A stretch of 21,783 nt of DNA from a virus: the IMG/VR virus record IMGVR_UViG_3300042542_001845, positions 1-21,783 of that record, one strand, 5' to 3'. The number at the start of each line of letters is the position of its first letter. The first letter of the stretch is position 1. Below are positions 15,297-19,171 of this stretch, piece by piece. A model generated the notes under the pieces. That model had not been told where the DNA came from. It searched no databases and saw only the letters and a program-made list of their open reading frames with translations. A program made the position numbers and the translations under genes.

Positions 15297-15496
15297 TAGC
15301 GTTTGTCCCGCTTGACGTATTTGCCGGATTTAGGATCGCGCATGACTGCGTTGCGCTTCCAATGTAGCAGTTCCTTTGTGTCGCGCACCCATGCTTTGCG
15401 GAACCAGTTATATTGCCGGTGCGTATCCCATAGGATAGCCAATGTTGCGGCTTGTGCGGCTAACAGAACCGCAATTGTCATATATTCGGGTGACAT
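15296..15496 (-). CDS. Small N-terminally anchored membrane protein, 66 residues
   Basis: ATG 15496 is preceded by a very good GGAGG site 6 nt away, which lies inside the tiny upstream ORF. Residues about 4-22 (EYMTIAVLLAAQAATLAIL) form one TM helix or an uncleaved signal anchor; the rest is very basic (RQYNWFRKAWVRDTKELLHW and KYVKRDKR), predicting a cytoplasmic tail. Function unknown. Stop and next start overlap as TAATG. Confidence 0.7.
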   Translation of the reverse strand: MSPEYMTIAVLLAAQAATLAILWDTHRQYNWFRKAWVRDTKELLHWKRNAVMRDPKSGKYVKRDKR

Positions 15497-15498
15497 AG

Positions 15499-15558
15499 TT
15501 AATCCTCCAATATTAGTGTTAATAGGAATAGTGCGGCGCCAGCGATTAGCGCGGTCAT
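15499..15558 (-). CDS. 19-residue hydrophobic micro-ORF
   Basis: The ATG at 15558 overlaps the upstream stop as ATGA; 19 codons give MTALIAGAALFLLTLILED, almost entirely one membrane helix with an acidic end. Its last codons carry the GGAGG ribosome-binding site of the next gene, whose ATG lies 2 nt after its stop. It may be a real micropeptide or simply a translation bridge that keeps ribosomes on the operon mRNA. Confidence 0.45.
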   Translation of the reverse strand: MTALIAGAALFLLTLILED

Positions 15559-15764
15559 TCTGCCATATCGTCGCGCAGGGCGTTATTCTCAGCGACTAAG
15601 CGGTCATATAGTATCTGCAATTGCTCTAATTGGTCTTCAACGTCCAACAGAACGCTTAGGCGCTCGGCCAGCACAACAGACAGTTCGTGTGTGTGTTCTA
15701 GTGTGGCGTTCACTAACTCCCGATCTGAGAGCATACTTAGATAGGTTCGATCTTGATTTGTCAT
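15555..15764 (-). CDS. Coiled-coil hypothetical protein, 69 residues
   Basis: ATG 15764 lies 3 nt after the stop of the upstream gene, with GAGAA just before it. The protein is acidic and nearly all helix; LAERLSVLLDVEDQLEQLQI continuing through YDRLVAENNALRDDM has clear leucine heptads and should dimerise as a coiled coil. No family is recognised. Its TGA overlaps the start of the 19-codon ORF. Confidence 0.7.
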   Translation of the reverse strand: MTNQDRTYLSMLSDRELVNATLEHTHELSVVLAERLSVLLDVEDQLEQLQILYDRLVAENNALRDDMAE

Positions 15765-15767
15765 TTC

Positions 15768-16046
15768 TCAGTTTCCTTTTGCTTTTGCGATTGCGGCTTG
15801 CGCTGCGACAATGGCAGCGGTTTCGTATCCTTCATCGTCATATTGGGCATGATCGGCAAATAGCGCCAACATAGTATCCAGTGCTGCCAACATCTCGTTG
15901 TAGCTGTCTTGCATCGCCAAGATCGCGGTTAGGTTCTCGACGCTATCGTCGTATAGTTCGCCCTCATTGTTTACGGCGTTGCCCATTAGCACGCATTTGT
16001 TGCTTTGGATTAGCTCGCGCACGGTGCGGAATATGTCGTTAGTCAT
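15768..16046 (-). CDS. Acidic helical hypothetical protein, 92 residues
   Basis: ATG 16046 is preceded by AAGGAAA, which lies inside the 29-codon ORF just upstream. The protein is acidic and Ala-rich with several short helices (NLTAILAMQDSYNEMLAALD, then ALFADHAQYDDEGYETAAIV) and one Cys. No family is recognised. Its composition suits a small protein-binding phage factor, but nothing specific is visible. Confidence 0.7.
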   Translation of the reverse strand: MTNDIFRTVRELIQSNKCVLMGNAVNNEGELYDDSVENLTAILAMQDSYNEMLAALDTMLALFADHAQYDDEGYETAAIVAAQAAIAKAKGN

Positions 16047-16049
16047 GGT

Positions 16050-16139
16050 TCAGTTTCCTTTTAATGTAATGATGATTGATGTGATGGATAGCAGCAGCAC
16101 GGCGACAAAGCCGGCTGTGGCTAAGACGTGCGCGATCAT
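16050..16139 (-). CDS. 29-residue hydrophobic micro-ORF
   Basis: The ATG at 16139 overlaps the upstream stop as ATGA. Twenty-nine codons give MIAHVLATAGFVAVLLLSIT followed by SIIITLKGN, a complete TM helix with a short basic tail. Its final codons contain the AAGGAAA site of the next gene, which starts 3 nt beyond its stop. This repeats the arrangement of the 19-codon ORF about 550 nt further along the same operon. Confidence 0.5.
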   Translation of the reverse strand: MIAHVLATAGFVAVLLLSITSIIITLKGN

Positions 16140-16375
16140 GCGCCCTCCACTTCGACGAAATAATAGCCATCGCCTTTGACGTTGCCACCTTGGGCAAACT
16201 TGCCCGTCCAGCCTAGCTTAGCCATTAGAGCGTCAGCAGCGGCCTTGTGGGCATTGTCAGTGCTTAGCGCATAGTCATAGCCAACTGTAATGCTGCCCGC
16301 CCATGCGGACGCCTTGATGCGGCTCCCCTTGGTGTTGGTTGGTTTGATGTGCTTGGTTTCGATTGCTTGGAACAT
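16136..16375 (-). CDS. Conserved small phage/plasmid-type protein, 79 residues
   Basis: ATG 16375 is chosen because the 12-nt leader GGAGTGAGTGAA stands directly before it; the frame extends up to a GTG at 16399 without support. The sequence MFQAIETKHIKPTNTKGSRI, then WAGSITVGYDYAL, AADALMAKLGW and GGNVKGDGYYFVEV belongs to a family of short proteins that I recall from many proteobacterial phages and plasmids, with no known function. The GSRIKA and KLGW..K...GG...G..FV positions are the recognisable ones. Confidence 0.78.
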   Translation of the reverse strand: MFQAIETKHIKPTNTKGSRIKASAWAGSITVGYDYALSTDNAHKAAADALMAKLGWTGKFAQGGNVKGDGYYFVEVEGA

Positions 16376-16413
16376 TTCACTCACTCCTGTTGTTGGCACT
16401 AGCGCCAGCCTCG

Positions 16414-16431
16414 CGGCGGATTGCTCCGCCG
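16414..16431 (-). other. Intercistronic hairpin
   Basis: CGGCGGA (16414-16420) pairs with TCCGCCG (16425-16431) around a 4-nt loop, in the gap between two minus-strand genes. No T-run follows on the minus strand, so mRNA processing or stability is more likely than termination. Confidence 0.5.
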
Positions 16432-16441
16432 TCCGGTGGTG

Positions 16442-16789
16442 TTAGTCAGCGTAGAAACAAAGGTCGAAATTGTAATGCGGCTCCGCAAAGATGCCGATTT
16501 GGCAAAGCGCATCGCTGGCAACTAGCGCCCATGAATAAGGGCCACCTTCAAACGACACACGCCAGCCGCCGCGCTCTGGCCGCATGAAGCACTCGATCTC
16601 TGGCTTGCAGCCAATATCAGCGGCAAACTTGCACATGGCATCGTATGCGGCCTTAGCGCGCCCCTTGGGGCTTTTGCGCTTAACAGCGGCCAGCGCCACA
16701 CGTTCGGCCAGCATGGTAGAGCCTTCGCCGTAGTAATAACCCTCATTCTTGAAGGCGTATTCTAGGTTCAATGTGATTGCTTGTGTCAT
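16442..16789 (-). CDS. Hypothetical protein, 115 residues
   Basis: ATG 16789 overlaps the upstream stop (ATGA) and has GGGAG about 9 nt before it; the longer frame to 16816 lies inside the upstream gene. The protein mixes helices and strands (EGSTMLAERVALAAVKRKSP, then RGGWRVSFEGGPYSWALVAS) and ends FDLCFYAD. Four cysteines are scattered. I do not recognise the family. Confidence 0.72.
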   Translation of the reverse strand: MTQAITLNLEYAFKNEGYYYGEGSTMLAERVALAAVKRKSPKGRAKAAYDAMCKFAADIGCKPEIECFMRPERGGWRVSFEGGPYSWALVASDALCQIGIFAEPHYNFDLCFYAD

Positions 16790-17118
16790 GCCATGTCTCC
16801 CATTGCTTGCGCCCACAGGCTATTGCAGATGTCGTTGTCGGTGTGGTCTTGGATCAGTTCGCTGCCATCGTCGGCATTGCCCCAGACAAGATAGAGACTG
16901 CCAGCGTAGTTACCATTGGCGTCTATCAAGCGCAGCGTATCTTCGCCTGTGGTGGCTAAGGCGCGCGACACAGGCGTCCACATGGTTGCGCGCTTTACAG
17001 TCCATTCTTCACCATCGTTTACGTCGATTTCGCAGCCAGCAGCTAACGCTGCGCGGACTAGTTTGCGCGCTACTGTGCGTTCACCTTGTGTGGTGTAGTG
17101 ATCAAAAGATGTAGTCAT
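16786..17118 (-). CDS. Conserved small phage protein, 110 residues
   Basis: ATG 17118 follows the 12-nt leader GGAGTGAGAACC; the upstream 33 codons of open frame run back into the neighbouring gene and are not supported. Recognisable parts are VNDGEEWTVKR, TTGEDTLRLIDANGNYAGSL followed by YLVWGN, and DHTDNDICNSLW. I recall short phage proteins with the same 'dgeewtvkRs...tD.DtLr....G..vGsv.lvyGn....isDhTdn' layout, without known function. Possibly an alpha/beta two-layer protein. Confidence 0.75.
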   Translation of the reverse strand: MTTSFDHYTTQGERTVARKLVRAALAAGCEIDVNDGEEWTVKRATMWTPVSRALATTGEDTLRLIDANGNYAGSLYLVWGNADDGSELIQDHTDNDICNSLWAQAMGDMA

Positions 17119-17141
17119 GGTTCTCACTCCAGTTGAATTGA

Positions 17142-17339
17142 TTAATACTGATCTGCGCTCTGCGCCCACATTGTCTGACGCATCGCGTCTTCCCAACCTA
17201 AATGCCAGCGGTTCCAACGGCTGTCGATTGAGCGGTCGCTGCTAGAGCTATAAGGACAATCGACGCTACGGTCGCCGCGCCCAAATGCGTTGTATCCATC
17301 GTGATACTCTACGTTGTCGGTTCTGGTGTATTCGGTCAT
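17142..17339 (-). CDS. RMF-like (ribosome modulation factor / CrpP-fold) small protein
   Basis: ATG 17339 stands behind the leader GGAGTGAGTGAA, giving 65 residues; the longer open frame upstream is Arg/Cys-rich noise across the preceding gene. The pattern HDGYNAFGRG, CPYSSSS, RWNRWHLGWEDAM matches the RMF signature GY.AG..G.....CPY......W..GW.eAm in order and spacing. Bacterial RMF (about 55 residues) binds the 30S subunit and promotes inactive 100S ribosome dimers. Phage and plasmid members of this fold are known but their role is unclear. Compared with RMF it has a longer, Ser-rich linker between CPY and the Trp. It could affect host translation. Confidence 0.6.
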   Translation of the reverse strand: MTEYTRTDNVEYHDGYNAFGRGDRSVDCPYSSSSDRSIDSRWNRWHLGWEDAMRQTMWAQSADQY

Positions 17340-17363
17340 TTCACTCACTCCGTTTGAAAAGGT

Positions 17364-17388
17364 CTGCGCGACGAGCTGCGCCGCGCAG
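17364..17388 (-). other. Intercistronic hairpin before the RMF-like gene leader
   Basis: CTGCGCG (17364-17370) and CGCGCAG (17382-17388) pair around an 11-nt loop, between the first two genes of the minus-strand operon and 12 nt upstream of the GGAGTGA leader. No T-run follows. It may tune decay or readthrough of the operon mRNA. Confidence 0.4.
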
Positions 17389-17395
17389 GATAGGT

Positions 17396-17617
17396 TTACC
17401 ATTCGCCGCCAGCGGCACGGACTTCGTCGCGGCGCTCTGCCAGCGGCGCAAGCGCATCGCGGACATTGGCGATTGCTTGTGCGACTGTCTCTGCGCCGTC
17501 TAAGCACTCAAGGATGTCACCGTCTGACCAGCACTCTACAACATAGTCCCAGCCGTCAGATTCGTATGTCCGCAGCGCGTGATTGCGGACGGCATTGATA
17601 AGGTCTTGTTCGTTCAT
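17396..17617 (-). CDS. Conserved small phage protein, first gene of the minus-strand operon
   Basis: ATG 17617 has the leader GGAGTGAATGAC directly before it, giving 73 residues. It is acidic and helical: LINAVRNHALRTYESDGWDY, VECWSDGDILECL, then AQAIANVRDALAPLAERRDE. I recall many short phage and plasmid proteins with the same 'avrnhA..nYe.dGWD..vECw.d.di' pattern; none has an assigned function. Being promoter-proximal, it is likely the most strongly expressed early product of this operon. Confidence 0.78.
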   Translation of the reverse strand: MNEQDLINAVRNHALRTYESDGWDYVVECWSDGDILECLDGAETVAQAIANVRDALAPLAERRDEVRAAGGEW

Positions 17618-17651
17618 GTCATTCACTCCTACAGCGTCATGCTGTGCCCTC

Positions 17652-17679
17652 ATTCTACATTTTAAGAGGGTATGTTCAA
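17652..17679 (-). promoter_or_regulatory. Minus-strand promoter for the small-gene operon
   Basis: On the minus strand TTGAAC (17674-17679) is followed after 16 bp by TAGAAT (17652-17657), near-consensus -35 and -10 elements. Expected start is near 17645, about 28 nt before the first gene. A GAGGGTA box (17666-17672) lies in the spacer, and ACAGC/GCTGT (17631-17645) forms a short inverted repeat at the start point, so repression there is plausible. Confidence 0.55.
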
Positions 17680-17797
17680 GCCACTATTTTGCATCGCCAT
17701 GTCGATTTCTTGGATTGCAGCAAATTGTGTGGCATTTCTGCACTACCCTCTAAAACCGATTTTAAGGCCCATACAGCACGATTTGAGTTTGAGGGTA
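17666..17797. repeat. Three GAGGGTA boxes
   Basis: GAGGGTA occurs at 17666-17672 and 17791-17797, and inverted as TACCCTC at 17744-17750. The first two are extended: TTTTAAGAGGGTA against TTTTAGAGGGTA read on the other strand. The first lies inside the predicted minus-strand promoter, so these may be operator sites. Confidence 0.5.
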
Positions 17798-17864
17798 GGT
17801 CAGTATGGAAAGAGGTCGAGTCCGAAAAGGTTCTGGTTCTGTTCTGTTTCTGTTCCAATGCTGC

Positions 17865-17905
17865 AATGACGTTCCGAATGACAACCAAATGACGTCCCAA
17901 ATGAC
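17865..17905 (+). repeat. Four tandem AATGAC iterons
   Basis: AATGAC begins at 17865, 17877, 17888 and 17900, spacings of 12, 11 and 12 nt, each followed by two variable bases and CC (or TCC/CCC). One-helical-turn spacing places all copies on one face of the DNA, as in origin iterons or cooperative operators. Two inverted copies (GTCATT) lie at 17965 and 17977 beyond the DnaA box. Confidence 0.7.
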
Positions 17906-17929
17906 TACCGATTATAATGAAAATAAATC

Positions 17930-17938
17930 TGTGGATAA
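17930..17938 (-). promoter_or_regulatory. Consensus DnaA box
   Basis: TGTGGATAA is the exact reverse complement of TTATCCACA, the consensus binding site for the host initiator DnaA. It lies in an AT-rich stretch (17911-17950) that could melt easily, between the left AATGAC iterons and the right inverted GACGTCATT copies. Together these form a plausible replication origin. Confidence 0.6.
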
Positions 17939-18163
17939 CTTACACAAAATGGACGTCATGGGACGTCATTAGGGACGTCATTATTCAACAGCAAATGACG
18001 TCCGGATTATTGGCGGAATTGCGCCATTCGGGGATGCTAATTGTCATATTGCCATTATATTTGTTTAAAGTCAGGTTTTATAAAATGGGTATATATATAA
18101 CCTATACGGTACGCTGTACGCATTTCGTCAGCGACTGGTGTTTTTGAAATCATGACGTCCCTT

Positions 18164-18450
18164 ACTGTATTAACACAGTAACACACCTAGCTGTTTGTTC
18201 TCATTGGTTGACGTTAACGTCAAGCGTTCTGGCATGACTTGGATTGTCATGACAACATGACGTCTGCTGGTGTATTAACACACTAACACACCTAGCTAGC
18301 TAGCAATGTGTTTTTTCCAATTCGCGCAAGCGCAGAAAGGGAAAGGCCATTCCTAATTCTAGCTAGCAAGAACATAAGCAGAACGCTAATCACTGTGTTA
18401 ACACAGCAACACACCTAATGCTGGCAGCACTGTGTTAGTGTATTAATACA
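18164..18450. repeat. Array of four TTAA-centred palindromic operators
   Basis: Sites: ACTGTATTAACACAGT (18164-18179), GTGTATTAACACAC (18270-18283), CTGTGTTAACACAG (18393-18406, perfect palindrome) and TGTATTAATACA (18439-18450, perfect palindrome). The first three are each followed within two bases by the identical AACACACCTA (18180, 18285, 18408). CTAG-rich flanks (CTAGCTAGCTAGC at 18292 and CTAGCTAGC at 18359) accompany them. Centres are 105, 123 and 45 bp apart. This looks like an operator array for a dimeric repressor or initiator. Confidence 0.7.
18208..18223. promoter_or_regulatory. 16-bp perfect palindrome
   Basis: TTGACGTTAACGTCAA reads the same on both strands. It combines the GACGT core of the GACGTC cluster with the GTTAAC core of the neighbouring operator array. 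A second perfect palindrome of 12 bp, TTGTCATGACAA, lies at 18244-18255. Confidence 0.7.
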
Positions 18451-18488
18451 GTAAATATTTGGAGGGGGTGGGTAGGGCCGGTGGGCCG

Positions 18489-18501
18489 CGTGACTGTCAC
18501 G
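18489..18501. promoter_or_regulatory. Inverted repeat CGTGAC-T-GTCACG
   Basis: Six-bp arms (18489-18494 and 18496-18501) around a single T, in a G-rich stretch between the operator array and the terminase promoter. It may bind a dimeric regulator; the spacing is too short for an RNA hairpin. Confidence 0.4.
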
Positions 18502-18637
18502 GGAGGGATCGCAAACAATTTTTTTATTTTAAAAAATATGCTACAAAGTATTTGGAGCGGTTGGGAATGAGGCGGTTGCGATCAGTCCTCTGGCCCACAG
18601 GCGATTGTCGAGTAGCCGCCGCTCTAGTTTATTTTTT

Positions 18638-18666
18638 TTGCAATCCGGTTTGCAACACACTATAGT
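18638..18666 (+). promoter_or_regulatory. Plus-strand promoter directly before the terminase genes
   Basis: TTGCAA (18638-18643), a 17-bp spacer, and TATAGT (18661-18666) form a good sigma70-type promoter. The spacer contains a second TTTGCAA, giving a direct repeat. The expected start, about 7 nt after the -10, coincides with the terminase ATG at 18674, so the transcript may be leaderless. Confidence 0.55.
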
Positions 18667-18673
18667 ACGCCCA

Positions 18674-19171
18674 ATGACTTTCTACTCACTGCCATTTACA
18701 CCAGAGCGGATGCAGGCCACCGAGTCGCGGCTGGAGTCTATCTACGAAGCTGCACGCTATGGGCTAAAGGGTGACAGCCTTGCTATGGCCGCCGGCATGA
18801 CCCCGCGGCAATTCCGCGTGCTAGCCGACGCTGACCCTTTGGTCGAGATGGCTGAGATCAAGGGCAGGGCTGACGGCGAGATGGTAGCGGCCAAGACCAT
18901 GTACGAAGCGGCACGCGATGGTGACAGCAAGGCTGCGCTGGAGATACTCAAGCATCAGCACGGCTGGGTAGCCAAGCAACAGATCGACGTAAACATCGAC
19001 CAACAGATAAGCATCACAGGCGCGCTAGAAAAAGCACAGACGCGCGTCATCGAAGGGCTGTACACAGAACTGCCCCGCCTAGAGGACACCAGCAATGCAA
19101 GCACCGATATATTCAGCCCAAGACGAGATGGAGTTGATGGCGAGGCTGTGGTCACCAAGCCTAAAAGATGA
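18674..19171 (+). CDS. terS: Terminase small subunit
   Basis: The frame continues upstream to 18605, but ATG 18674 gives 165 residues and begins a sensible protein; it has no Shine-Dalgarno site and may be read from a leaderless mRNA. ATG 18710 is the next choice. Residues about 20-60 (IYEAARYGLKGDSLAMAAGM, then TPRQFRVLADADP) form a helix-turn-helix like those in TerS proteins, followed by helices (AAKTMYEAARDGDSKAALEI, LKHQHGW) that usually drive ring assembly. The end is Ser/Arg-rich. TerS binds phage DNA at the packaging start and hands it to TerL, whose gene overlaps by 77 nt. Confidence 0.85.
   Translation: MTFYSLPFTPERMQATESRLESIYEAARYGLKGDSLAMAAGMTPRQFRVLADADPLVEMAEIKGRADGEMVAAKTMYEAARDGDSKAALEILKHQHGWVAKQQIDVNIDQQISITGALEKAQTRVIEGLYTELPRLEDTSNASTDIFSPRRDGVDGEAVVTKPKR

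Larger units (their letters stand above)
17891..18264. repeat. Cluster of seven GACGTC palindromes
   Basis: GACGTC occurs at 17891, 17952, 17962, 17974, 17997, 18154 and 18259; several carry the longer form GGACGTCAT. A half-related GACGTT lies at 17869. A given 6-mer is expected about once in 4 kb, so seven in 374 bp is a strong enrichment and points to a dedicated DNA-binding protein. Confidence 0.8.
17618..18673. other. Gene-free repeat-rich region: candidate origin and control region
   Basis: About 1.06 kb between the divergent minus-strand small-gene operon and plus-strand terminase genes. No frame here has a start site plus protein-like composition. From left to right it holds a minus-strand promoter, GAGGGTA boxes, AATGAC iterons, a DnaA box in an AT-rich stretch, a GACGTC cluster, long perfect palindromes, an array of TTAA-centred operators with CTAG-rich flanks, an AT-rich stretch around 18518-18538, and a plus-strand promoter. 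It is the only long non-coding stretch in the window. Confidence 0.8.

Noticed and set aside
15303-15599. Plus-strand frame of 98 codons opposite the minus-strand operon
   Set aside because: The minus strand here has coupled starts and Shine-Dalgarno sites; the plus-strand frame has neither.
17340-17507. N-terminal extension of the RMF-like gene to 121 codons
   Set aside because: The extension is Arg/Cys-rich, overlaps the preceding gene antiphase, and the GGAGTGA leader points to the start at 17339.
17644-17892. Plus-strand frame of 82 codons and overlapping frames on both strands in the gene-free region
   Set aside because: No ribosome-binding site, unnatural composition, and they cross promoter, GAGGGTA boxes and iterons.
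17917-18147. Plus-strand frame of 76 codons across the candidate origin
   Set aside because: It includes the DnaA box and GACGTC repeats (read as repeated DVI), with no start signal; the repeats explain the sequence better.
18164-18453. CRISPR-like array
   Set aside because: Repeats are short palindromes with spacings of 105, 123 and 45 bp and varying sequence; there is no constant repeat-spacer unit and no cas gene.
18511-18540. T-run and A-run around 18518-18538 as a terminator
   Set aside because: The GC stem nearest to it (18489-18501) is separated by over 15 nt and has a 1-nt loop; an AT-rich spacer or curved DNA is more likely.
18459-18665. Plus-strand frame of 68 codons before the terminase
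   Set aside because: Low-quality composition, no ribosome-binding site, and it spans the predicted promoter.
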